A model generated the notes under the pieces. It was not told the DNA's origin. It saw nothing but the letters and a program-made list of their open reading frames with translations, and did no database searches. Made by a program: the position numbers and the translations under genes. Below, piece by piece: positions 23,884 through 33,478 of a DNA stretch of 64,000 nucleotides. Each line of letters starts with the position of its first letter. Position 1 is the stretch's first letter. This DNA comes from RGIG5612 sp045601405 (lineage in GTDB: Bacteria > Bacillota > Clostridia > Lachnospirales > Lachnospiraceae): positions 1 to 64,000 of the forward strand of contig JAZRZO010000083.1 of NCBI GenBank assembly GCA_045601405.1, written 5' to 3'.

Positions 23884-26042
23884 TACTGCTCACCCCCTTT
23901 CAGAACTGCGGGTTCCGCCGCTTCGCCCGTATAGTCATTCCAGAACTTCTGCGGAGCGATCTGAAGCCTCAGATCACACTGCAGGCATCTGTCGGTTTCA
24001 CATGAAGCCTGGTCACAGGTAAAACCGTCTGTTATAGGCGCGAAATCCGCTTTTCTTTCAGCCGCGTCGCGCTCTGCCATCTCACGTCTTTCGATATCGC
24101 CGAAGCCTTCTATGCGGCCGACCCAGGGTGATGCTTTTCTCACGGCGAGGCACTCATCGATCATTCCGTCTCCGCCAAGATACCTATCCATTATTTCCGC
24201 AACATCTCTTCCGCCTGCGATAGCATCTATAAGGAACCTCGTTCCGGTTATAACGTCTCCGGCCGTAAATACGCCATCAACGCTGGTCTTGTATCCGCTC
24301 TTCCCTGTCGCGGGATCTATCGGATACCCGAATTCGTTCAGTTCAAGACCGAATTCGTCGGTAAGGCCCGTTACCTGCCCTGCCGCAAATACTATGCTGT
24401 CACACGGAATGGTATAAGTGCTGTCCGGAACAGGGTCTTCAACCAGCGCCCTTGTTTCCGGGTCAAAGTGAAAGCTGTTTATCTTATGAACCTGAAGACC
24501 TGTTACCTTTCCGCCGTCTCCCAGGATAGCTTCGTTTGAATGAGAATCGAAAAGAGCTGCCCCCTCTTCAAGAGCCGCGTCCCTTTCCTCCGGTGATGCC
24601 TGGGAAGCGTCTTTCTCAAGACATACCACATTCACTGCCTTCCCCATTCTGATACATGTTCCCGCAACGTCGAAGGCAACATTTCCTCCGCCGATGATAT
24701 TAACCGTATCGCCTAAATCTATTTCTTTATTGAGTCTCTGTGCCTGGAGGATCTCAAGAGCTGAATAAACCTGAGGCAGATCCGCCCCCGGAAGATACCC
24801 CAGCTTCTTGCCAACGCTCGTTCCTATGGCAACCAGGACAGCGTCAAAGTCGTTTTTAACCTCGTTTATGCTGTTTACAGGATGGTCGCATTCAATTTTA
24901 ACGCCGCTGTCTTCGATAATCTTTATCTCGTCAAGGACAGCCTGTGTCGGAATACGGTATTCCGGCATTCCGCTGGTCATATGACCCCCCGGTATATTTT
25001 TGGATTCAAATACCGTTACGTCATGCCCTTTCTTGTTGAGATAGTAGCCGGCTGTAAGACCTGCTGCGCCACCTCCGATGACAGCAACCTTCTTTCCGCT
25101 TCTGTCCGCAACCTTAAGATACTGTTCTTTCCAGCTCTGAGTCTCATCGTGCTCAGCGGCATATCTCTTGATATTCCTTATGGATACCGCGCCGTTAAGA
25201 TCTCTTCTCTTACAACCTTCATTCTCACAGCGGTTGTTGCATACAAGACCAAGCGCATGCGGGAACGGAACCTTTTCGCGGATAATACCGACTGCCTTAT
25301 CGCAATCGCCTTCGTTAACAGCCCTGAGATAGGCCGGGATATCAATATGCGCCGGACATTCAGCCTGACACGGCACAAGAGCAACATCCCTCGGAAGATC
25401 CTCCCTGAATACTCCAACCTTATCACGGATAGATCCGGTAGGACAAACCTCAACACAGGCACCGCAGAAACGGCACTCCGCTTCCTTGAGCGTACTTCCG
25501 TCTATCACCACCTGCATCCTTCCGTCCACCTTCGCGAATTTAAGAGCTGATACGCCTCTCAGATCTCCGCAGGCCCTTACGCATCTGCCGCAAAGGATGC
25601 ATCTGTACATCTCATGAAGCATGAGAGGATTGGTCTCATCCGCCGCAACACGTATCTTTATCTCTCTGAGTTCACGTCCGGTATCTCCTATGTACTGGGA
25701 GATAGATGCCAGCTGGCATTTTCCGTACTTGGGACATCCGGTACATTCGCTCGGATGAGTCTTGAACATAAAGTCGCAGGAAAGCTTGCGGATCTTCTCC
25801 GCAAGCTCTCCCTTGGTTGAAACGACCATTCCTTCTTTAACTTTTTCGGAGCAGGATGTAACCACCCCCTCAACTCCTTCGACTTCAACAACGCAAAGCC
25901 TGCAGCCGCCGTTCGGACTAAGATCTTCGTGGTAGCACAGGTGCGGGATATATATCCCGTTTTCCAGTGCCGCCTCAAGTATGCTTTTGTTTTCGTCCGC
26001 TGTTACCTGGCGGCCATCAATAGTTAACTTGATTTCAGCCAT
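23883..26042 (-). CDS. NuoG/GltD-type Fe-S and FAD-dependent NAD(P)H oxidoreductase
   Basis: 719 aa modular redox protein. In order: plant-type [2Fe-2S] (Cys36, 47, 50, 64); NuoG-like His-Cys3 [4Fe-4S] (His96, Cys100, 103, 109); 2[4Fe-4S] ferredoxin (Cys148/151/154/158 and 190/193/196/200); a GltD-like cysteine linker 'CQAECPAHIDIPAYL'; FAD fold 'GGGAAGLTAGYYL' (about 323); NAD(P) fold 'GGGNVAFDVA' (about 451); FAD closing motif 'GVFTAGDV'; and a C-terminal Cys cluster. It likely takes electrons from NAD(P)H and feeds them through its clusters to the NuoF-like partner and/or to the flavoprotein reductase encoded upstream. The exact acceptor is unknown. Overlaps the next gene by one base. Confidence 0.85.
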   Translation of the reverse strand: MAEIKLTIDGRQVTADENKSILEAALENGIYIPHLCYHEDLSPNGGCRLCVVEVEGVEGVVTSCSEKVKEGMVVSTKGELAEKIRKLSCDFMFKTHPSECTGCPKYGKCQLASISQYIGDTGRELREIKIRVAADETNPLMLHEMYRCILCGRCVRACGDLRGVSALKFAKVDGRMQVVIDGSTLKEAECRFCGACVEVCPTGSIRDKVGVFREDLPRDVALVPCQAECPAHIDIPAYLRAVNEGDCDKAVGIIREKVPFPHALGLVCNNRCENEGCKRRDLNGAVSIRNIKRYAAEHDETQSWKEQYLKVADRSGKKVAVIGGGAAGLTAGYYLNKKGHDVTVFESKNIPGGHMTSGMPEYRIPTQAVLDEIKIIEDSGVKIECDHPVNSINEVKNDFDAVLVAIGTSVGKKLGYLPGADLPQVYSALEILQAQRLNKEIDLGDTVNIIGGGNVAFDVAGTCIRMGKAVNVVCLEKDASQASPEERDAALEEGAALFDSHSNEAILGDGGKVTGLQVHKINSFHFDPETRALVEDPVPDSTYTIPCDSIVFAAGQVTGLTDEFGLELNEFGYPIDPATGKSGYKTSVDGVFTAGDVITGTRFLIDAIAGGRDVAEIMDRYLGGDGMIDECLAVRKASPWVGRIEGFGDIERREMAERDAAERKADFAPITDGFTCDQASCETDRCLQCDLRLQIAPQKFWNDYTGEAAEPAVLKGGEQ

Positions 26043-26053
26043 AGTTTTTCCCC

Positions 26054-27507
26054 TTAATTTTCTTCACAATATTCAGCTACGCCCTGACCGGCAAACCTTC
26101 CTGTGTTTACGCAGTAGCCCATGGTGTTGCCGGGAAGCAAGAACATGTAGCTGCCTCCGTAGATAGTACAGGTGTCTGTACCTGCCGCGTAAAAGCCCGG
26201 TATAACATTCCTGTCGTCATCAAGGACCTCGCAGTTTTCGTTGACATTGATGCCGCCTAATGTTCCGTATCACGACGGGCGAAAAAGCCCTGCATAGAAC
26301 AGCCCCTTCCTGATGGGCTTCATATACTTGGACGGTTTGTAGAACTGCGTATCCTGACTCTCGCACATATCGTTGTATTCTTCAACAGTCTCAAGGAACC
26401 TGTCAACATCAATACCGCATTTTTCCGCAAGTTCTTCCAGCGTGTCGGCGATAACAACATCCGGGTTTGTCGGATCATTCACTATATCTTCGCATGCTTG
26501 TTCAAAATCGTCAATATTATCAACGTAATGAACAAAATTTACTACATCAAGACCCTTCTTTTTATATGTCTTGATAATGCTGCTGTCTATAATGGAAAAA
26601 CCGATGGCACCTTTTTGTATCTGTATCGCGTTGCCCGTAAATGTTGTATTCTGCATCTGCTCCTCGTTAATAAAGCGTTTGCCCTGCACATTAACAAGAA
26701 GGTTGGGCTGCATAAATACTATCAGGACACTCTGCACACCCATGTCGGAGCTGGGCAGGATATAGATCTTCTCAACTGTCATATCCGTTGTAGCAGCTCC
26801 TGCTTCGATCGCCATCTTTATACCCTCGCCCTTAAGCCCCGGTATAACGATGTTAAAAAGATCCTCTCCGAAGGTGTAGCCCATGCGCTCCTTCATATAT
26901 TCCGGAGAATCGCCTGCGCCGCCTGTCGCAACCACAACGGCCCTGCAGTCAACATGGATCTCCCCGCCTTCTTTATCTGTAGCGTCCACTCCGCATATCC
27001 TGCCTTCGGCGTCTCTTAATATCTTTTTAGCAGGTGTTTCATAATAAAACTCCGCGCCGTTTTCTTGTGCCGCTTCAAGTATTGCTTTATTCATTAAAGC
27101 TCCGCCGTTACGGCCGATCCCGCCGTTGACAGCTACTATATGCCAGGTTGCCTCGCTCTTCAGGAAATATTTATATGCTCCCGCAAACTCAACGCCGAGG
27201 CCTTCAAGCCAGGCTATGGTATCCGCGGATGCCTCAAAATATTTTTTACCATATTGGCTTCCACGCGCCAGTGCGTGTACTCCATGAACATCTTAAATGC
27301 TCTTTCAACGTCGATATCAACCATTTAATCCTGCTGATATCTTGTACCTATCCCTAACGGTCCCATGCCCATATTTGCCGCTCCGCCTGAAACATTCTGT
27401 TTTTCAAAGGCTACCGCCTTAAAACCTGCTTCAGACGCTTCTACAGCCGCTGCCAGCCCGGCAGGACCTGTTCCTATCACAACAACATCTGCCTGTATAT
27501 TTTTCAT
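26054..27507 (-). pseudogene. Broken FAD flavoprotein reductase (fumarate reductase/KstD-like)
   Basis: About 485 codons of a fumarate-reductase-like flavoprotein lie on the minus strand but are interrupted three times. The N-terminal FAD motif 'VVIGTGPAGLAAAVEASEAG' is followed by an in-frame TAA (27327-27325) after 'GTRYQQD'. A one-base loss in a run of six A (about 27242-27247) shifts the frame before 'YFEASADTIAWLEGLG'. An in-frame TGA (26272-26270) precedes 'YGTLGGINVN'. The rest, with 'YGGSYMFLLPGNTMGYCVNTGR', reaches a stop at 26054. There is no heme or FMN-binding domain and no signal peptide. ATG at 27507 has GGAG upstream; a GTG at 27543 overlaps the preceding stop. The substrate is unknown; relatives reduce activated C=C bonds. 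Confidence 0.85.
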
Positions 27508-27539
27508 GCCCGGAACATCTCCATTAACAATGCTGTGAA

Positions 27540-29360
27540 TCACCTGTAGTCATATCCGTCATCTGTAAACTGCATTCCGAGCTTTTCAAACTGCTCGTTG
27601 ATCTTCGGAGGCACAAAGGGAACCTGTATCCAGGAATCGTATTTTCCTCCGGTATGTATGATGTGTCTGCCATGATTATCAACATCCCAGCTGAGCGGTT
27701 CGAACCAGCCTTCCCTGATATAGTTGCCGGCTATCTGGATGCGCAGCTTCTGCCCCTTGTGCCAGATACGGCTTGAAGGAACGATAGCGATATCAACCGG
27801 AACCACTTCTCCCGGCGAAAGCTTTAATTCCCTCAGCTGAGCCTGTACAGGCCAGTATTTCTTTGACTTCTTTTCGTCAAGTTCGCGGCGTGAAACTCTC
27901 ATCTTGCCCCATGCGCCCGGATGCGGCTCGTTAAGTGTAAGCCACGGGATCCAGTTACCCCGGCTGTCCGCTTTTTGGACATTAACGAACATATCCATAT
28001 CATCGTGGCCGTCCGCCTCAACCCAGAGCCTTAACCACATATAGCCGGTAAGCTCAACGTCCTCATTGAATGACATATCGAACTCCACTCTGTCGATATA
28101 TCCGTCTTCTTTTGTCTCTGCGTTATACGACACAGAAGACTCAACGCTAACGGACTCATCATGCATAGTCAGGTTATCCGGATCAGACGCGTCAAGATAA
28201 TATTTCCTGTATTGTGTACGCCTTAACGGGAATTCATTCTCCGGTCTCCTTACCGCGAAGTCATGATCCATTGCGTCCATTACGTCCAGTCTTACCTTCG
28301 GAGTCATCTCCCATCCATTATGAATATCCTTAAGATATCTGTCGTAGAAGCGCTTAAGATCTTCTATATTTTCCGGTGAATATGTGTCCGGCCATTCAAA
28401 ATCCCTGTGGGCACGGAGCCACTTCATCCTGGATTTGCACGCAACATATGCCCTCATGGAACCCGGAAGGTGGAAGTGCGACCAGCCTGCGGTCTGATAT
28501 ACCGGTATCCTTACCTTGCTGAAATCAGCAACCTTGTCATTCCAGTATCCGTTCCTGAACGGATATTTGCGCGCCATCGCAACCTGGTCATCAACACCGC
28601 CAGGGCCTGTAACCTGCGCCGCGATAAATTCGTTAAATGAGAGAGCCGGTATACCGCCTTCATAAAGTGAATCGGCAAAAAGGTCTGTTGTACACTCCCA
28701 CGGAGCTATACACGCAAGGTGAGGCGGGCACTCTGCAGCTATTCCCCACTGATGCATCGCAACACCTGAGTTTCCGCTCATACCTACCTTTCCGTTGCAC
28801 CATTCCTGCTGCGCCAGCCACTCAACAAAGTCGTATCCGTCTTCCCTGTCCTGATGCGTGAACATATGAACATTGCCTTCTGAATGTCCCGCTCCGCGCA
28901 CATCAACATTCGCTACAGCATATCCCTGGTAGCACCAGTAAGCCGGATCCACAGACTCAAACTTTGCCAGCTTTGAAACAGTGTTTGGAGGCACTCCCAT
29001 GATCTGCCACTCACTCATTCCGTCTCCCGGCCTCTTGCCGAACCAGCTCCAGGAAACGATAGCCGGTATCTTCTCTGTAAGGTTTTTCGGAAGAAAGATG
29101 TCTGTATAGATCTTGCATCCGTCCCTTAACACCACCTCAACATCCTGGTGGCATATGACTCCCGGCGCTGCCTCATAGGTTCTCTGGTTGAATGCAGGAC
29201 AGAACCCCTGCCCCATTCTTGCCATAGGATCTTCCGATTGCGCCAGGTCGATCTCTTCCTGGTCTGCCACCGGCTTCCTTGCCACCCTGTAGATAGCTTC
29301 GATCTCTTCACCCTGAAAAACTTCTTTCAATGTGAAAAATTGTCCGCTATTTTCAGCCAT
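27540..29360 (-). CDS. CocE/NonD (S15) family alpha/beta hydrolase
   Basis: About 606 aa. Serine hydrolase of the CocE / X-Pro dipeptidyl-peptidase class that cleaves esters or amides. The alpha/beta domain has the oxyanion/nucleophile region 'GKVGMSGNSGVAMHQW' (Ser in GNSG), a cap region, and the His region 'GWSHFHLPGS'. The C-terminal jelly-roll PepX_C domain covers about 370-600. No signal peptide, so cytoplasmic. ATG at 29360 is chosen over 29387 because AAGGAG lies six bases before it. First gene of the redox operon; it could release the substrate of the downstream flavoprotein from a conjugate (inference). Confidence 0.85.
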   Translation of the reverse strand: MAENSGQFFTLKEVFQGEEIEAIYRVARKPVADQEEIDLAQSEDPMARMGQGFCPAFNQRTYEAAPGVICHQDVEVVLRDGCKIYTDIFLPKNLTEKIPAIVSWSWFGKRPGDGMSEWQIMGVPPNTVSKLAKFESVDPAYWCYQGYAVANVDVRGAGHSEGNVHMFTHQDREDGYDFVEWLAQQEWCNGKVGMSGNSGVAMHQWGIAAECPPHLACIAPWECTTDLFADSLYEGGIPALSFNEFIAAQVTGPGGVDDQVAMARKYPFRNGYWNDKVADFSKVRIPVYQTAGWSHFHLPGSMRAYVACKSRMKWLRAHRDFEWPDTYSPENIEDLKRFYDRYLKDIHNGWEMTPKVRLDVMDAMDHDFAVRRPENEFPLRRTQYRKYYLDASDPDNLTMHDESVSVESSVSYNAETKEDGYIDRVEFDMSFNEDVELTGYMWLRLWVEADGHDDMDMFVNVQKADSRGNWIPWLTLNEPHPGAWGKMRVSRRELDEKKSKKYWPVQAQLRELKLSPGEVVPVDIAIVPSSRIWHKGQKLRIQIAGNYIREGWFEPLSWDVDNHGRHIIHTGGKYDSWIQVPFVPPKINEQFEKLGMQFTDDGYDYR

Positions 29361-29428
29361 TTTTTTCTCCTTTTCAAAATATTTCATCTTGTTTATCAGC
29401 TGTTATGCTGTTTTATTCTGCTTCTTAG

Positions 29429-29457
29429 ATTATAAAAAAAGCACCCGTTATTTTCAA
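29429..29457 (-). promoter_or_regulatory. Promoter of the redox operon, embedded in the carD terminator
   Basis: Minus-strand TTGAAA (29457-29452), 17-base spacer, TATAAT (29434-29429). The -35 lies in the loop and arm of the carD terminator and the spacer contains its T-tract. Confidence 0.65.
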
Positions 29458-29467
29458 CGGACACTTT
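29434..29467 (-). terminator. Terminator of carD
   Basis: Stem around AAGTGTCCGTT / AACGGGTGCTT (some G-U pairs) followed by seven T on the minus strand, 27 bases after the carD stop. Confidence 0.75.
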
Positions 29468-29493
29468 GTTTACATTTGTTGGTTTAAAGTTTT

Positions 29494-29994
29494 CTATTTC
29501 TCAAGATCATATTCTTTGATCTTCTCTTTCACCTGGTTCTTTTCTATTCCGAGGGCTATGGCCAGTTCGCCGAATAATTTATCCTCTGCCATGCTGAAAT
29601 ACCGCTCATCGCTCGCCGTTACTTTTTTGCCTTCGGCCAGACGTATCTTTTTTCGTATATGGATGGTTTTGAGCACGCTCACAAACTCCCTGCAGTCGCA
29701 GGTCTTCATTGTCTGTTTGTAGCATTCCTCCCTCTTTTTCTCATCAGTAATAACAAGAACTTTTATGCTGGGGATCTCTCTGAGGATCTTTTGTGCTTCC
29801 TTTTTAGATATGACAGGTCTCATTACCACCTTGTCATTATCACAGGGTGTAAATATCCGGCTTTTGCTGGAATAATATGGCAGCAGTGTGTAGTAGTCTT
29901 TGTCCTCGGCTCCTGTAAGGTCAGGCGCTCCTATCTTTTCCACTCTACACACGCCAACATTGCCGTAGACCACCAGGTCTCCTACCTGAAACAC
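29494..29994 (-). CDS. CarD-family transcriptional regulator
   Basis: 166 aa. An N-terminal CarD/TRCF RNA-polymerase-interaction domain ('FQVGDLVVYGNVGVCRVEKIG...YYTLLPYYSSKSRIFTPCDN') is followed by a helical C-terminal domain ('LREIPSIKVL...FGELAIALGIEKNQVKEKI'). Such proteins bind RNA polymerase beta and tune promoter opening; Clostridia often have several. Monocistronic, with a terminator right after it. Its targets cannot be read from the sequence. Confidence 0.88.
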   Translation of the reverse strand: MFQVGDLVVYGNVGVCRVEKIGAPDLTGAEDKDYYTLLPYYSSKSRIFTPCDNDKVVMRPVISKKEAQKILREIPSIKVLVITDEKKREECYKQTMKTCDCREFVSVLKTIHIRKKIRLAEGKKVTASDERYFSMAEDKLFGELAIALGIEKNQVKEKIKEYDLEK

Positions 29995-30121
29995 GTAATC
30001 CTCCCTTTCTTTTTTAATTCCCTTTTAGAGTTATTTTATCACAATCAGGGTAAATTGTAAGTGTTTTTTATGCCTTTTTGGGCTTTTTAGACACGGCCGG
30101 GCTTCACTGCCCCGAGCAGTT

Positions 30122-30850
30122 TTAATTCAGCCACGGAACAAAGGAAAGACCAACCGCTATAAGTATCGCCGGCAGCATGTTTGCAACAGGTATCTTTTTT
30201 TCGCGTATAAGATTCAGCCCCACGCAGAATATCAGTACAGAGCCCACAAGCGAAAGATCATCCAGCGCAAGATCGGTCATTACCGGACTGATAACACGAG
30301 CCAAAGCTGTTATCAGTCCCTGAAAAATGAATACCGGTATTGCCGCGAATATCGCGCCCTTGCCCAAAGTGCATGTCATTATGCAGATGGTGATAAGGTC
30401 GATTATGGCCTTCATTATAAGTATGGAATAGTCGTGGAACATTGCGTCGTTTATAGAACCGATAACTGCCATCGCGCCGATGCAGACAGTACATGACGCA
30501 GTTATGAACGCATCTGTAAATCCGCTGTCTCCATGGCTTTTTGTTTTCTTTTTAAGCCACTCGCCAAATCCGGCTATCCGCTTTTCCAGATCTATCAGCG
30601 TTCCGATGATAGTTCCTATTACCATGGCCAGTACAAGAAGGAGTGACTTCTGTGTATCAAACCCTCCGCCGTCTGAAGGAGCAAGCATTTTCGCAACAGC
30701 ACCGCCCCCGCCTATGAACATGACGCAGATGCCGTTGCACATGATAAGTGTCTTCTGAAGCCTTTCGGGAATGAGTTTGCCGAAGATGAGCCCTATTATC
30801 CCCCCTAATATGACTGCCGCAGTATTTATTAAAGTTCCTAAACCTATCAT
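30122..30850 (-). CDS. DUF554 family membrane protein
   Basis: 242 aa, about seven hydrophobic segments. The family signature is clear: 'GTLINTAAVILGGIIGLIFGKLIP' at the N terminus, and 'GTIIGTLIDLEKRI'. DUF554 (YdfK-like) proteins are of unknown function, possibly transporters. Last gene of the apparent glyS-thioesterase-SGNH operon, starting 9 bases after the SGNH stop. No obvious strong terminator follows, only a weak GC-rich hairpin near 30090-30115. Confidence 0.88.
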   Translation of the reverse strand: MIGLGTLINTAAVILGGIIGLIFGKLIPERLQKTLIMCNGICVMFIGGGGAVAKMLAPSDGGGFDTQKSLLLVLAMVIGTIIGTLIDLEKRIAGFGEWLKKKTKSHGDSGFTDAFITASCTVCIGAMAVIGSINDAMFHDYSILIMKAIIDLITICIMTCTLGKGAIFAAIPVFIFQGLITALARVISPVMTDLALDDLSLVGSVLIFCVGLNLIREKKIPVANMLPAILIAVGLSFVPWLN

Positions 30851-30859
30851 GCTCCGCCT

Positions 30860-31641
30860 TTATCTAATGTCTTCTAATATCGTTTCTGCGATAAGCCTGC
30901 CTGAAAGCCGGTATCCTTCGGGTGAAAGATGGGTATGATCCGGACTGAAAAGTTCCTTCATATCCCTGCCGCTCTTTTTAACAAGCTTATCAAGATCTAT
31001 GAGCGGTGTTTTTGTGCTCTTTGCCACTTTTTTTATATGTTCATTCGCCTTTTCAAAAACGGCGGAAAATCCGCTGCCGTCATATATGACATAATCCGCG
31101 AGATAGACAATGCAGCCCTTTTCTCTCAGAGCCTCTATGTTCTCTTCCATAACGCCATCCGCTTCCACTCCGTAATAATAGTTATTCCCGCAGTAAAGCA
31201 TTATTACTATGTCAGGGCTGCAGCTTATCCGGGTATAGGAATCCGGGGTTATCCAGTCTCCGCATATACCGTCGTTATACACCTCTACACGTTTTGAAAA
31301 GCCCGCGTCTTCAAGGTCCTCATTCAGCTTTTCCTCCAGCGCCTCAGGGTAGGTGGGGTCACTTTGATTTACGCCTGATACATATGATCCGTGCTTTTCG
31401 GAGAACTGCCCTCCGTCATCAAGGCTAACCTCTATCTCGTTTTTTTCCATCTCTCCTTAAGCTCAGGGCTGCTGAACATCCCCCAGGTTATGCTGTCTCC
31501 GAAGCAGTCTATGACCACGTTATCCTTTTTTTCAAAAAGAGCCTTTACCCCGTCAGTGTTCCCTTCCACTCCTTCTCCTTGCGCGCACGCCGACATCACA
31601 GATACAACAAGCAGAAGAAGCAGGATAAAAATCCTTTTCAT
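30860..31641 (-). pseudogene. Frameshifted SGNH/GDSL-hydrolase lipoprotein
   Basis: Two overlapping frames together make one SGNH hydrolase of about 260 codons. The first frame gives a lipoprotein signal peptide ('MKRIFILLLLLVVSVMSAC', lipobox Cys) and block I 'CFGDSITWG'; it then stops. The second continues with 'GDWITP', 'YCGNNYY' and block V 'DHTHLSPEGY' (Asp/His). The break is at a run of seven A near 31440-31446; eight A would restore the frame. It may be a true mutation, a phase-variable tract, transcriptional slippage, or a sequencing error. Start at 31641 has GGAAAG upstream. If repaired, it would be a surface-anchored esterase or deacetylase. Confidence 0.8.
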
Positions 31642-31657
31642 AATTTCTTTCCGCATA

Positions 31658-32083
31658 TCATTTCGTAATGCCTATCCTGTCCGAAAGATCCGCATAATTA
31701 GCGATAACACTTGTTACATGAACATCCTTGTCGGTATAAAGCTCAATTCTCACAACTGAGTTGTTCTTGCCTTTTTTTATCGTCTCTGCTCTGGCTCTGA
31801 TAATTTTCGCGCCAACTGTAGGCCGGAGATAGTTGATGGTTGAGGAGCTTGTTGTAGGCACAATTCCGTATTTCCGGAGAGAAGCGCCTCCCACAGTATC
31901 CGCAAGCGCAAACAGCAGCCCTCCATGCAGGGCTCCATTGGGGTTAAGGTGTTCCTCCCTTACCTCTATCCTTCCTTCACAATATCCTTCACCTATGTCT
32001 GTGATCTCTATTCCGGCAAGCTTTATAAATCCCGAATTGCTTATCCGCGCAAGCTCTTCGGCCTCTTCTTTTGTTAATTCCAT
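31658..32083 (-). CDS. PaaI-family hotdog thioesterase
   Basis: 141 aa hotdog-fold acyl-CoA thioesterase of the PaaI/YdiI type. The signature 'LNPNGALHGGLLFALADTVGGAS' includes the substrate-binding HGG and catalytic Asp region. A strand pattern with 'TTSSSTINYLRPTVGAKIIRARAE' follows. Cytoplasmic. It starts 6 bases after the glyS stop, so it is in the glyS operon although there is no functional link to translation. Substrate unknown. Confidence 0.88.
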   Translation of the reverse strand: MELTKEEAEELARISNSGFIKLAGIEITDIGEGYCEGRIEVREEHLNPNGALHGGLLFALADTVGGASLRKYGIVPTTSSSTINYLRPTVGAKIIRARAETIKKGKNNSVVRIELYTDKDVHVTSVIANYADLSDRIGITK

Positions 32084-32089
32084 ATCTTA

Positions 32090-33478
32090 CTAAAATTCAA
32101 ACCTGTGCCTGAAATATTCCTCCAGGTCGTCTATCCTGACTCTTTCCTGCTCCATTGTGTCCCTGTCACGAACAGTGACGCATCCATCCTCATCCGAATC
32201 GAAATCATATGTGACGCAGTATGGAGTTCCTATCTCATCTTCTCTTCTGTATCTTTTCCCGATGGTTCCTCTGTCATCAAAATCACAGTAATAATACCTG
32301 CTCAGCATACTGTAGATCTTCTCTGCCTTTTCATTAAGCTTTTTCGAGAGCGGCAGCACGGCAATCTTAACAGGAGCAAGAGCCGGATGGAATCTCATTA
32401 CTGTTCTGACGTCGCCCTCCTTTACCTCTTCCTCGTCATAAGCGCTGCAAAGGAACGCAAGAACAACACGGTCGGCACCAAGAGAAGGCTCGATAACATA
32501 AGGGATATATTTTTCATTAGTCTCATCATCAAAGTAGTCCATCGGTTCTCCCGAAAACTCCTGGTGCTGAGTAAGGTCGTAATCTGTCCTGTCCGCGATT
32601 CCCCAGAGTTCGCCCCAGCCGAACGGAAATGTGAATTCTATATCGGTTGTAGCGTTTGAGTAATGCGACAACTCTTCCGGATCGTGATCTCTTAAGCGAA
32701 GCTCCTCATCCTTGAGCCCAAGACTCTTTAGCCAGTTTACGCAAAAGCTGCGCCAATACTCAAACCACTCAAGATCTGTGCCCGGCTTACAGAAGAATTC
32801 CAGTTCCATCTGTTCAAATTCACGCGTCCTGAAGGTGAAGTTTCCCGGAGTGATCTCGTTCCTGAAGGATTTGCCAACCTGACATATTCCGAAGGGAACC
32901 TTCTTCCTTGAAGCCCTTTGAACATTCTTGAAATTCACAAATATCCCCTGAGCCGTTTCCGGACGAAGATATATGGCGTCTTTTGAATCCTCTGTCACCC
33001 CCTGGAAGGTCTTGAACATCAGATTGAAATGACGGATCGCAGTGAAATCGCTTTTTCCGCAGCTTGGGCACGGAACCTGATTGTCCGCTATATACTGTTC
33101 CATCTTTTCATCACTCCAACCGTCAACAGAGCCTTCAAGCTCTATGCCTTTCTCATGGGCATAGTCTTCTATAACTTTATCGGCGCGGAATCTTTCCTTG
33201 CATCCGCGGCAATCCATAAGAGGGTCCGAAAAATTCCCCAGATGGCCTGAGGCCTCCCATGCGCGCGGGTTCATGAGTATTGCGCAGTCAACACCCACAT
33301 TATAAGGGCTTTCCTGTACGAATTTCTGCCACCACGCTTTCTTAACGTTGTTCTTCAGTTCCACTCCCAGATTCCCGTAATCCCATGTATTCGCAAGGCC
33401 TCCGTATATATCCGATCCCGGAAATATAAAGCCTCTTGACTTACACAGTGCCACTATCTTGTCCATTGATTTTTCCAT
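32090..33478 (-). CDS. glyS: Glycyl-tRNA synthetase (alpha2 type)
   Basis: 462 aa class II synthetase of the homodimeric type, unlike the alpha2-beta2 enzyme of many bacteria. Motif 2 'GKSFRNEITPGNFTFRTREFEQMELEFF' and motif 3 'EPSLGADRVVLAFL' are clear. A zinc-like Cys pattern occurs in 'DCRGCKERF' and 'PCPSCGKSDF'. The C-terminal anticodon-binding domain is present ('VKIAVLPLSKKLNEKA'). It has its own strong promoter with a ~90-nt leader; no T-box antiterminator features were seen in the leader. Confidence 0.96.
   Translation of the reverse strand: MEKSMDKIVALCKSRGFIFPGSDIYGGLANTWDYGNLGVELKNNVKKAWWQKFVQESPYNVGVDCAILMNPRAWEASGHLGNFSDPLMDCRGCKERFRADKVIEDYAHEKGIELEGSVDGWSDEKMEQYIADNQVPCPSCGKSDFTAIRHFNLMFKTFQGVTEDSKDAIYLRPETAQGIFVNFKNVQRASRKKVPFGICQVGKSFRNEITPGNFTFRTREFEQMELEFFCKPGTDLEWFEYWRSFCVNWLKSLGLKDEELRLRDHDPEELSHYSNATTDIEFTFPFGWGELWGIADRTDYDLTQHQEFSGEPMDYFDDETNEKYIPYVIEPSLGADRVVLAFLCSAYDEEEVKEGDVRTVMRFHPALAPVKIAVLPLSKKLNEKAEKIYSMLSRYYYCDFDDRGTIGKRYRREDEIGTPYCVTYDFDSDEDGCVTVRDRDTMEQERVRIDDLEEYFRHRFEF

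Noticed and set aside
26268..26274. Selenocysteine TGA in the flavoprotein
   Set aside because: The gene also has a TAA and a frameshift, so simple decay explains the TGA better. No SECIS-like hairpin was recognised after it.
31430..31450. Programmed -1 ribosomal frameshift in the SGNH gene
   Set aside because: The A run is not phased as a standard X-XXY-YYZ slippery site for the zero frame, and no stimulatory stem was found. Mutation, tract variation or slippage by RNA polymerase is more likely.
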